64,000 nucleotides of DNA from Fodinibius sediminis (lineage in GTDB: Bacteria; Bacteroidota; Rhodothermia; Balneolales; Balneolaceae): the NCBI RefSeq assembly GCF_900182555.1, contig NZ_FXTH01000001.1, positions 62,001 to 126,000 on the forward strand, written 5' to 3'. The notes under the pieces are model-generated. The model did no database searches, was not told the origin of the DNA, and saw only the letters and a program-made list of their open reading frames with translations. Below, piece after piece: positions 17,690-25,556 of the stretch (positions are counted from its first letter, which is position 1; each line of letters opens with the position of its first letter). The translations under genes and the position numbers were made by a program.

Positions 17690-19477
17690 CTAAGCAGCAG
17701 CGGCCTCTTTCTCTTTATCCATTTGCCGGTAAATAAGTAACTGCTGGGCAATGGAAACAAGATTGTAAATAAGATAGTATAGACTCAGCCCCGCTGCGAA
17801 GTTGTTAAAAATGAACAACAGCATAAAGGGGAATACATACTGAAGGGCCTTCATATTCGGTCCGCCGGCAGCACCGCCGCCACCGCTGGGTCCCATGCCC
17901 CCCGTCAGCTTACTTTGCAGGAACATCGCTCCCGTCATAAGCAGTACAAATCCAGCTACCTGGTCGCCGAGGAAGGGGATGCTAAACGGAAGGCTCAGGA
18001 TATAGTCCGGGGCGGAGAGGTCACTGGCCCACAGAAATTCCTGTTGTCGAATAAGAATTGAATTCTGAAAAAAGCGCCAAAGTGTAATCAGGATGGGAAG
18101 CTGCAGCAGGTTAGGCAGGCAGCCTCCGAGTGGATTAACCCCGGATTCCTTATACAGTTTCATTGTTGCTTTCTGCTGCTTCTCAGGATCATCGGCATAC
18201 TTTTCCTTGATTTCCTGCATTTCGGGCTGCAGCTCTTTCATAGCCGCCATACTCCGGTAGCTCTTTTTGGTCAACGGATAAAGTATCAGCTTAATTAATA
18301 CGGCAAAGAGAATGATAGCCAGGCCGATATTCATAAAGTCGTCTACGAAGCCGAAATACGGGATAATGATATATTTTACGAGCGGATCGGAGAACCAACG
18401 CAGCCAGGAATACCCGACATCTACCATGTTATAGGCCACTTCATGGTAATCTTTCAGGCTTCTATAGGCCAATGGCCCCACATACATCTGGTAAGAGACC
18501 GTATTCTGCGGCGAAATATCCGTGGTCAGATAAGATCTGTAGTGATGGTCGGTTGTAGACTGTTCGGACGACCCGGTTTGCTCGCCGATGAGCAGGGCTC
18601 CCTGCGTGGAGTTGTCCGTTTTTATGATCTGTGAAAAGAACTTGGTGCGTGTTGCCACCCAGTCGATGGCCCCGTTGTAGTTATTCTCCTTCTGTCCCGC
18701 CTCACTGAGTTTCAGTTGTTCCAGCTCACCGCCCGTATAAACATAAGCAGAAGCATAGGTCGCTTCGGTACTGGCGTCTTTTTCGGTAAACCGCAGCTGG
18801 GGTTTCCAGCCAAAGTCCACTGTCCCTCCGATCACCACCTGTTCAAGCCCCTCAAACTGGATATCGAGATCTATTTCATAGGAGTCCGCATTAATGGTAT
18901 AAGTGTACAGCAGGCGCTGGTTGTCGCTAAGATTCAGGGCATACTTCAGCTCCCGGGTCTCCCCTTCCCCAAGAACGATACTCCTGGAGTCGGAGAGGGG
19001 TTCAAAAACCAGTTCATCCGTTTCAACATTATAGTTCTCATTCGTCAAGAATCCCAGAGAATAAGCCGACTGCGAGGTATCCTCAATCATCCGTACCGGC
19101 TGATGGTTCCATGTTTCGTACTCTTTCAAGGTAATTTGAGCCGGTCCTGCCCCCACATTGGTAAATGTGGCCTTGAAAAGCGGCGTTTCCACCTGTATTT
19201 CTGACGTGTCCCTGATACTGGCCGCTGAAAAAGAGCCCATTTCCTGTGGTTTGTCCTCTTCCTCAGCCCCGACAGACGGCATGCCCGCCTGCTGCTCAGG
19301 TTCATCAGCGGGCTGTTCAACCTGCTGGGTGTCAGCCTGGACAGCGGCTATACTGTCCTGGCGAGCCTGTTCGGCCTGGCGCTCTCGAAGTTCCTGTTCG
19401 GTGGGCATGGTAAAATAGGCCCATGCAACCATTACAAATAAGATAAGTATTAGTCCGGTTACGGTATTACGATCCAA
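17690..19477 (-). CDS. yidC: Membrane protein insertase YidC
   Basis: A 595-residue inner-membrane insertase of the Gram-negative type. An N-terminal transmembrane anchor (residues about 6-23) is followed by a charged Glu/Gln-rich linker and a large periplasmic beta-sandwich (about 85-345). The conserved five-helix insertase core has WLRWFSDPLVKYIIIPYFGF, the amphipathic loop KKSYRSMAAMKELQPEMQEI and NPLGGCLPNLLQLPILITLW. Insertion and folding of inner-membrane proteins, with or without SecYEG, is its known role. The start is TTG 19477, giving MDRNTVTGL, which matches the usual YidC beginning. The yidD stop is 14 bases upstream; the four genes from rpmH to yidC form one operon. Confidence 0.97.
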   Translation of the reverse strand: MDRNTVTGLILILFVMVAWAYFTMPTEQELRERQAEQARQDSIAAVQADTQQVEQPADEPEQQAGMPSVGAEEEDKPQEMGSFSAASIRDTSEIQVETPLFKATFTNVGAGPAQITLKEYETWNHQPVRMIEDTSQSAYSLGFLTNENYNVETDELVFEPLSDSRSIVLGEGETRELKYALNLSDNQRLLYTYTINADSYEIDLDIQFEGLEQVVIGGTVDFGWKPQLRFTEKDASTEATYASAYVYTGGELEQLKLSEAGQKENNYNGAIDWVATRTKFFSQIIKTDNSTQGALLIGEQTGSSEQSTTDHHYRSYLTTDISPQNTVSYQMYVGPLAYRSLKDYHEVAYNMVDVGYSWLRWFSDPLVKYIIIPYFGFVDDFMNIGLAIILFAVLIKLILYPLTKKSYRSMAAMKELQPEMQEIKEKYADDPEKQQKATMKLYKESGVNPLGGCLPNLLQLPILITLWRFFQNSILIRQQEFLWASDLSAPDYILSLPFSIPFLGDQVAGFVLLMTGAMFLQSKLTGGMGPSGGGGAAGGPNMKALQYVFPFMLLFIFNNFAAGLSLYYLIYNLVSIAQQLLIYRQMDKEKEAAAA

Positions 19478-19491
19478 GAGAAATCCTCAGT

Positions 19492-19725
19492 CTAAAATTT
19501 TGTTTCTGTTTTGGGTTCGGGTACGGGGTCATATCCCTCATCACCCCAGGGATGACATCGACTAATACGCTTGACGGTGAGCCACAATCCTTTCATCGCC
19601 CCGTGCTTTTGCAATGCTTCTATGCCGTAGGCGCTGCAGGTGGGATGATATCGGCAACTTTTCGGCATCCACGGAGAAATGGCCAGCTGATATATGCGAA
19701 TAAGCCCTATGAAAAGATATTTCAT
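19492..19725 (-). CDS. yidD: Membrane protein insertion efficiency factor YidD
   Basis: A 77-residue protein of the YidD (DUF37) family with the characteristic cysteines in [13 protein letters not shown] and the [16 protein letters not shown] motif. It is a small membrane-associated helper whose loss in E. coli mildly affects YidC-dependent insertion. Its ATG overlaps the TGA of rnpA as ATGA (19722-19725), so translation is probably coupled. Its position between rnpA and yidC is the conserved bacterial order. Confidence 0.96.
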   Translation of the reverse strand: MKYLFIGLIRIYQLAISPWMPKSCRYHPTCSAYGIEALQKHGAMKGLWLTVKRISRCHPWGDEGYDPVPEPKTETKF

Positions 19726-20156
19726 GAATTATCGGACGAAATGGTAGGGAGTTGATCTCGTACTTGTGCGAGCAAAGCCGTCACGTCCTGCTCTATCTCG
19801 TCAAAAGTAGCATGTATATTCTTTGCCATGAACGCCCCGTGAAATGTGCGCTGGATCTGATGCAATGGATCCGACAACATATACTGGTGAAGCCGATAGG
19901 CCTCTCGGAGAAGCCGTTTCATACGATTTCTTTTATGGGCATCGCCCAAACTTTTTTTTACAATAAAACCCATGAGGCAGCCGAAAGACGGATCATCGGT
20001 CAGATGATACCTTAGCTGCAGATGGTTGCTGCGAAGAATACGTACATCTCGTTCGAAGAGTCGTTGAAAATTCTTTCGGCCCCTCAGGATTTTTGCTCTG
20101 GGTAAACTAAAATCACCGTCAGAGGTCGAAGAATGATTACTTCGGTCCTTTGTCAT
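19722..20156 (-). CDS. rnpA: Ribonuclease P protein component
   Basis: The protein subunit of RNase P, which assists the RNA subunit in maturing tRNA 5' ends. The RNR motif is clear ([16 protein letters not shown]), and the family's N-terminal block appears as [17 protein letters not shown] after a 16-residue polar extension. The only ATG that keeps this block is 20156, which lies inside the end of rpmH, giving a 20-base overlap in a different frame. The next Met would remove the substrate-binding region. The rnpB RNA gene is not in this window. Confidence 0.93.
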   Translation of the reverse strand: MTKDRSNHSSTSDGDFSLPRAKILRGRKNFQRLFERDVRILRSNHLQLRYHLTDDPSFGCLMGFIVKKSLGDAHKRNRMKRLLREAYRLHQYMLSDPLHQIQRTFHGAFMAKNIHATFDEIEQDVTALLAQVRDQLPTISSDNS

Positions 20157-20292
20157 CGCTTACAGTCAGACGATGGCGTCCTTTTTTACGACGCTTTTTC
20201 AATACTTTTTTTCCGTTTTTGCTGCTGTTACGCTTACGGAATCCGTGCTTATTCTTACGTTTGCGTTTACTTGGTTGATACGTACGTTTCAT
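20137..20292 (-). CDS. rpmH: 50S ribosomal protein L34
   Basis: A 51-residue, very basic protein beginning [19 protein letters not shown], the standard L34 start. ATG 20292 is chosen because an in-frame upstream Met at 20319 adds nine non-conserved residues. The usual L34 core ends around [13 protein letters not shown]; here eight more residues (SDDKGPK and neighbours) follow, and these overlap the start of rnpA. It is the first gene of the rpmH-rnpA-yidD-yidC operon. The 220 bases to secA hold the divergent promoters. Confidence 0.96.
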   Translation of the reverse strand: MKRTYQPSKRKRKNKHGFRKRNSSKNGKKVLKKRRKKGRHRLTVSDDKGPK

Positions 20293-20512
20293 CGGTAAAT
20301 CGGTTAATGAAAACTTCAATTCGTAGATAGACCCCTAATTTAAAAATAAATTTAGACAATAAGAACCATAATTTATGGGTTACAATAACGGAGAGCAGCA
20401 ATAGTATGTTCAATAAAAAGTGGCTTAAAGTTCTAATTAATTTGAACAGGCTCTGTGTAAGCCGTAACTTTGATAATTCACATAACTCACTTCGGATAAG
20501 ACAAATTCTTAT
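20293..20512. promoter_or_regulatory. Divergent intergenic region rpmH / secA
   Basis: 220 bases, AT-rich, carrying the promoters for the rpmH operon (leftward) and secA (rightward). I looked for DnaA-box clusters because rpmH often lies near oriC, but saw no clear series, and dnaA is not adjacent. No gene is seen. Confidence 0.4.
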
Positions 20513-23500
20513 ATGTTCGATAAAATAGGTGACATTCTAACCAGCATCTTCGGAACAAAAAGCGAGCGTGATCTCAAGAAAATCTGGCCCATCGTTGACG
20601 AGATCAATGAGCACTACGAGCAGATGAAGGATCTCTCTGACGAAGAGCTTAAAGAAAAAACCGCTTCTTTCCGCCAGCAGGTGACCGATGCGACCCGGGA
20701 GGTCACCGAGGATATTGCTTCCATCAAGGAGGTACTAAACAGCAATGAAGAGTTATCCGTTGACCGGCGGCGTGAGCTGTCCGAAGAACTGGATGAGCTG
20801 GAACAAGAGCATACCGACACTATTGAATCGGTACTGGATGAGATTTTGCCCGAAGCCTTTGCGGTCATGAAAGACACCTGTCGCCGGTTCATCGGCAAAA
20901 AATGGAAAGTGGGCGGCAGCATGAATGAATGGGGCATGATCCCCTATGATGTACAGCTGGCAGGTGCCATAGCCATGCACCAGGGCAAAATTGCCGAAAT
21001 GAAAACCGGGGAAGGCAAGACCCTGGCTGCCATCATGCCTGCCTACCTGAATGCACTCAGCGGACGCGGCGTACATATTGTCACCGTCAATAACTACCTG
21101 GCCAAACGAGATGCCGAATGGAACGAACCACTGTTCAACTTCCACGGGCTCGAGGTTGACTGTGTTGACCTGTACAAACCCAATTCTGAACAGCGCCGCA
21201 AAGCCTATCGCGCTGATATCACCTATGGTACAAATAATGAATTCGGCTTTGATTACCTGCGCGATAACATGGTGAGCAATGCTGATCAACTGGTCCAGCG
21301 CGATCATAACTTCGCCATCATTGACGAAATTGACTCTATTCTTATTGATGAAGCACGGACTCCGCTCATCATCTCCGGCCCCGTGCCTGAGGATAACAAA
21401 TCACAGAAGTTCGAAGAGCTCAAACCCCGTGTGGAGTCGCTGGTCAACGCACAGAAAAAGCTGGTGGCTTCACTGGTCAAAGAGGGACAGGAGCACCTCG
21501 ACAAAGGCAATGAAGAAAAAGCCGGACTTGCCCTGTACCGGGCTCAGCGGGGCTTCCCAAAAAACAAGCAATTCCGCAAAATGATGCAGATACCAGCCAA
21601 CCAGAAGCTGGTTCAGCAAACCGAGGCCTTCTACCTGCAGGATAACGCCCGTCGGCTGCCCGAGGTAGACAAGGAGCTCTACTATTCGGTCGATATGAAA
21701 ATGAACAATATCGAAATGACCGAAAAGGGGCAGGAGTTCATCACCCGGACCGACGAGGACAGCGATTTTTTTATCATCCCTGATCTTGGGACCGAGACCT
21801 CCAAAATTGAAGAAGAGATTGATGGTCTGAGGGAGGAGAAGATCAACAAGATCAGAGAAAACGATGAGTTCAGCCAAGACTATAAAGAGAAGAAGATTAA
21901 AGAAGCCAAACAAGAGGTTGAGCAGGAGCGTGAACACCGCTTTAACGAACTCCATCGTCTTTTTGCCGAACGCAGCGACCGCATCCACACGGTAAACCAG
22001 CTGCTCAAGGCCTACACCCTGTTTGAACGGGAAGAAGAATATATCGTGCAGGAAGGCAAGGTGCAGATTGTGGATGAGCATACTGGCCGTGTCATGTCGG
22101 GACGCCGCTATTCCGATGGACTCCACCAGGCTATCGAGGCCAAGGAAAATGTAAGTGTGGAGGCAGCCACCCAGACCTATGCCACGATCACGCTCCAGAA
22201 CTATTTCCGGATGTACAACAAACTTTCGGGCATGACCGGTACTGCCGCTACCGAGGAGGGTGAGTTTAATGAAATTTATGACCTCGATGTGGTCATTATT
22301 CCAACCAACGAACCAGTCATCCGTGAAGACAAAGAAGACCTTGTTTTCCGTACCAAGCGGGAGAAGTACAACGCTACAATCGACAGGATTCGGGAATACC
22401 ATGAGAAGGGACAACCCGTGCTCGTGGGTACCACCAGCGTAGATGTTTCTGAAACCATCAGCCGCATGCTGAAGCGAGCGAACATTCCGCATAATGTACT
22501 GAATGCCAAACATCACGCGAAAGAAAGTGATATCGTCGCTGCTGCGGGACAGCCGGGGGCCGTCACGGTTGCCACCAACATGGCGGGCCGCGGTACCGAC
22601 ATCAAGCTGGCCCCGGGCGTCAAGGAAAAGGGCGGGCTGGCCATCCTGGGAACCGAGCGTCACGACTCCCGCCGAATAGACTTGCAGCTTCGCGGTCGTT
22701 CAGGACGTCAGGGCGATCCGGGTGAGTCACAGTTTTACGTCTCACTTGAAGATGATCTGATGCAGCTCTTCGGCTCCGACCGGGTAGCCAAAGTGATGGA
22801 CCGCCTCAACTTTGAAGAAGGCGAGGTCATCACTCATTCCTGGATTACCAAGTCGCTGGAGCGGGCCCAGTCCAAAGTGGAGCAAAATAACTTCAGCATC
22901 CGGAAAAAACAGCTGGAGTACGACGATGTGCTCAACAACCAGCGCGAAGTTATCTATTCGCGTCGCAAACATGCCCTCTCGGGCGATGAGCTGCGCAGCG
23001 ACATCTACAACATGCTGGAGGATCTCGTTGAAAGTGTGGTCGAACAGCATTACCCCAATGGCGAGCTGGATGAAATCCACGATACCATTTTACGCTTTCT
23101 TGCCGTTGATATTGAGCTTGAACGCGAAGAGATGGGACAAATGGGCGAGGACCTGCTGATCGATCACATCATCGAAAGGGCTTACGAGGTTTACCGTCAA
23201 AAGGAAGAGATGATTTCAAAACCACTTTATGAGGTCATCAAAAATATTGAAGCTTCCGACGCAGAGGATAAACCAACCAAAGTTCAGGTTATTTTCACTG
23301 ATGGTATCCGCCGCATGCGTGTGGTTGTCGACGTCGAGAATGCCCTGGAAAATGAAGGCCATGAAGTAGCCCGGGCCCTGGAGCGGTCGGCCATCCTTTC
23401 GATCATCGATGACAAATGGATGAACCACCTGCGCGAGCTTGATGCCGTAAAAGAGGGTATCGGGCTTCGGGCTTTCGGTCAGAAAGATCCGCTCCTGGAA

Positions 23501-23902
23501 TACAAACGCGAAGCATTTGAGATGTTTAAACAGCTGCTGGATGAAATCAACCAGGAAGCTATTTCTCTCATATGGAAAGCGATACCTGAAATGCAGGCCG
23601 ATCAGCAGCGCATGAAACAGGCTCCCAAACAGCGAGCCAAAGTAAACATGAACGAAGCCAAGACGGAACATTCGGATGCCACCAACATGGGCTTTAAAAC
23701 CGGAGCTCAACAGAATAAAAACGGTGGGCAGCAGCAAAAAAGAAGTGATAAGAAGCCCGAGCCCGTTACTGTAGAAGAAGAACCGGGGCGCAATGACTAC
23801 GTCAAAATTCAGAATATGAGCAGCGGCGAAGTCATCGATATCAAGTGGAAAAAAGCCAAGCGAATGATTGAAAAAGACAGCTGGGTACTCATTGAAAAAT
23901 AG
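20513..23902 (+). CDS. secA: Protein translocase ATPase SecA
   Basis: A 1129-residue motor of the Sec pathway. Walker A is TGEGKTLA (about 165-172). The DEAD-type Walker B is IIDEIDSILIDEARTPLI, and helicase motifs TNMAGRGTDIKL and QLRGRSGRQGDPG are intact. It is about 230 residues longer than E. coli SecA because of insertions, notably a charged coiled-coil stretch near 430-485 rich in E and K. The C-terminus lacks the Cys/His zinc finger that binds SecB in proteobacteria; instead it has a Gln/Lys linker and ends VKIQNMSSGEVIDIKWKKAK. Long SecA without zinc finger is usual in Bacteroidota relatives. It is transcribed divergently from rpmH. Confidence 0.97.
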   Translation: MFDKIGDILTSIFGTKSERDLKKIWPIVDEINEHYEQMKDLSDEELKEKTASFRQQVTDATREVTEDIASIKEVLNSNEELSVDRRRELSEELDELEQEHTDTIESVLDEILPEAFAVMKDTCRRFIGKKWKVGGSMNEWGMIPYDVQLAGAIAMHQGKIAEMKTGEGKTLAAIMPAYLNALSGRGVHIVTVNNYLAKRDAEWNEPLFNFHGLEVDCVDLYKPNSEQRRKAYRADITYGTNNEFGFDYLRDNMVSNADQLVQRDHNFAIIDEIDSILIDEARTPLIISGPVPEDNKSQKFEELKPRVESLVNAQKKLVASLVKEGQEHLDKGNEEKAGLALYRAQRGFPKNKQFRKMMQIPANQKLVQQTEAFYLQDNARRLPEVDKELYYSVDMKMNNIEMTEKGQEFITRTDEDSDFFIIPDLGTETSKIEEEIDGLREEKINKIRENDEFSQDYKEKKIKEAKQEVEQEREHRFNELHRLFAERSDRIHTVNQLLKAYTLFEREEEYIVQEGKVQIVDEHTGRVMSGRRYSDGLHQAIEAKENVSVEAATQTYATITLQNYFRMYNKLSGMTGTAATEEGEFNEIYDLDVVIIPTNEPVIREDKEDLVFRTKREKYNATIDRIREYHEKGQPVLVGTTSVDVSETISRMLKRANIPHNVLNAKHHAKESDIVAAAGQPGAVTVATNMAGRGTDIKLAPGVKEKGGLAILGTERHDSRRIDLQLRGRSGRQGDPGESQFYVSLEDDLMQLFGSDRVAKVMDRLNFEEGEVITHSWITKSLERAQSKVEQNNFSIRKKQLEYDDVLNNQREVIYSRRKHALSGDELRSDIYNMLEDLVESVVEQHYPNGELDEIHDTILRFLAVDIELEREEMGQMGEDLLIDHIIERAYEVYRQKEEMISKPLYEVIKNIEASDAEDKPTKVQVIFTDGIRRMRVVVDVENALENEGHEVARALERSAILSIIDDKWMNHLRELDAVKEGIGLRAFGQKDPLLEYKREAFEMFKQLLDEINQEAISLIWKAIPEMQADQQRMKQAPKQRAKVNMNEAKTEHSDATNMGFKTGAQQNKNGGQQQKRSDKKPEPVTVEEEPGRNDYVKIQNMSSGEVIDIKWKKAKRMIEKDSWVLIEK

Positions 23903-23976
23903 TTGTCGACGTTTCCGATGTTGAGGCATAAACGCTTTGGCTACTCTTGGCAATCACCTCATAACCAGGACATGGC

Positions 23977-24744
23977 ATGAAAGTGCTGGGCATTGATATC
24001 AGACACTCCGGCCTAAAAGGATGTGTTGTAGATACAGCAGAAGGGAAAATGCTGTCTGACTGCATCAGCACCCCGCCGCTGGAGGAGACCATTCCACATA
24101 AAGTACTGGCTCAGCTGCACCAGGTAGTCAACAAAGAATTTCAGTGGGAAGGTCCTGTGGGCTGCGCCTTTCCGGCTCCCGTGCACCGGGGCATCGTATT
24201 GTCGACAAAACGCATTCATGAGTCCTGGGTCGATGCCAACACGGAACAGCTTTTCTCTGAAATTACCGACAATCCCGTTTCCGTCATTAACGATACGGAT
24301 GCCACCGGCCTGGCCGAAATGCAATTTGGCGCCGGACAGCATCAAGAGGGGCTCACCATTGTACTTACCATCAATTCCGGGATGGGTTCTTCCCTTTTTT
24401 TCAATGGACAATTGATTCCAAATACAGAATTGGGATTCATTGAAATCCAGGGCACGACGGCAGCGGAGCATGCTACCAACACGGTCAGAAAAAAAGACGT
24501 CTTGCGACAAGAAAGCTGGACCAGTCGCCTTCAGATCGTGCTCGATAATTTTGAAAAAATATTCCACCCCCGCCTGTTTATCCTTTGCGGCCAGCTCAGC
24601 AGCCCTCCCCCGAAAGTGTTTCCTTTTATTAAAATAAACACCCCTCTCAAAGCTGCCAGCTTTCCGGGGGAGGCGAAAATTGTAGGCGCTGCCATGGCCG
24701 CCGCCCGCGGCTCATCCCGACCTGCCTACCCGCCTAATACCTAA
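23977..24744 (+). CDS. Polyphosphate-glucokinase-like ROK family protein (divergent)
   Basis: A 255-residue ROK sugar kinase most like polyphosphate glucokinases, which phosphorylate glucose with polyphosphate or ATP. Recognisable parts are GIDIRHSGLKG (phosphate-1 loop), VINDTDATGLAEMQFG with the presumed catalytic Asp, TINSGMGSSLFFNGQLIPNTELGF (phosphate-2 loop) and GAAMAAARG. Several normally strict glycines differ: the family's DIGGSGIKG is DIRHSGLKG here, and GTGIGS is NSGMGS. ELGH is ELGF. Activity may be altered or lost. AGGA six bases before ATG 23977 supports the start. It follows secA by 74 bases on the same strand. Confidence 0.72.
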   Translation: MKVLGIDIRHSGLKGCVVDTAEGKMLSDCISTPPLEETIPHKVLAQLHQVVNKEFQWEGPVGCAFPAPVHRGIVLSTKRIHESWVDANTEQLFSEITDNPVSVINDTDATGLAEMQFGAGQHQEGLTIVLTINSGMGSSLFFNGQLIPNTELGFIEIQGTTAAEHATNTVRKKDVLRQESWTSRLQIVLDNFEKIFHPRLFILCGQLSSPPPKVFPFIKINTPLKAASFPGEAKIVGAAMAAARGSSRPAYPPNT

Positions 24745-24784
24745 ATAAAAAGGCTTGTTTCATATCAGCTGTGGAGATAGCCGG

Positions 24785-25435
24785 CTACCGCCCTGGCTTC
24801 CGAACCACCACATAAACATCCCGGCCGGCCGGCTGCTCCGAACTGACCAGCTCAAAACCAGCCTGCCTGAGCTCCTTCACCACGGTTTCAGTTGTAACCC
24901 CGTGATGGCTGGCCGATGCCCGCCTGGCAGGATCAGCACTGTCGCCCCCGCGCGGCTCAAAATCTATAACGGCCAGCCGGCCGCCCGGCTTAAGCGATTC
25001 CAACATGCTTTTGTTCATGGGCAGCGGATCTTTAAAATGATGATAAACCCTCCGCAGGAGTAGTGCATCGCAGCACTGCTCAGGTAAATTAGTGCGACTG
25101 GGATGACCTTCCATTACTGTAACATTTGAAACATTGGCCGAATCAACTACCCTTCGGAGATACCGAACCGAATCGGCTCCCAGTTCAGAACTGTAAATCT
25201 TTCCATTCGTCCCCACATGACGAGCCAGCGCCAGCGATATGCTGCCATCGCCAGCCCCGATATCAGCTACCACCGATCCTTCCTCCAGCTTAAGCACCTC
25301 AATCAGCCAATTGACATCATCGGTAATATTCTGTGCCGCGACAAAGGCCGGGGAAATCAACAAGAATAAACCGAAGAACATAATTCCCCTCATCAGCCAT
25401 CTATCGAAACAGGATCCTTTTTTTCTTCTCATCAT
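24785..25435 (-). CDS. Class I SAM-dependent methyltransferase with N-terminal export signal
   Basis: A 216-residue Rossmann-fold methyltransferase: SAM-binding motif I is VADIGAGDGSIS, followed by acidic KIYSSELG and motif IV-like CDALLLRRVYHHF and LKPGGRLAVIDFE. The start was set at ATG 25435 because AGGTGG lies five bases upstream; a longer GTG start at 25468 is possible. The N-terminus reads as a signal peptide (MRGIMFFGLFLLISPAFVAAQ), which would place a SAM-dependent enzyme in the periplasm or anchor it in the membrane. Substrate unknown. Convergent with the kinase-like gene, 40 bases apart. Confidence 0.78.
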   Translation of the reverse strand: MMRRKKGSCFDRWLMRGIMFFGLFLLISPAFVAAQNITDDVNWLIEVLKLEEGSVVADIGAGDGSISLALARHVGTNGKIYSSELGADSVRYLRRVVDSANVSNVTVMEGHPSRTNLPEQCCDALLLRRVYHHFKDPLPMNKSMLESLKPGGRLAVIDFEPRGGDSADPARRASASHHGVTTETVVKELRQAGFELVSSEQPAGRDVYVVVRKPGR

Positions 25436-25556
25436 AACAGCCACCTTTGGATTAAAATAAAATTTCACCAGTCAACCCTTTACAAGTATAAATATAGCAT
25501 GATAGGCGGTTTCGTCAAGTAGGTGCTCTCATAAATTGGTTCCTTCGGTTATGCAC

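Noticed and set aside
20293-20512. Replication origin near rpmH
   Set aside because: rpmH is often close to oriC, but no DnaA-box cluster, AT-rich unwinding repeats or dnaA gene was found here.
21470-22663. 397-codon minus-strand frame inside secA
   Set aside because: Antisense shadow of the strongly conserved secA helicase region, with no recognisable domain.
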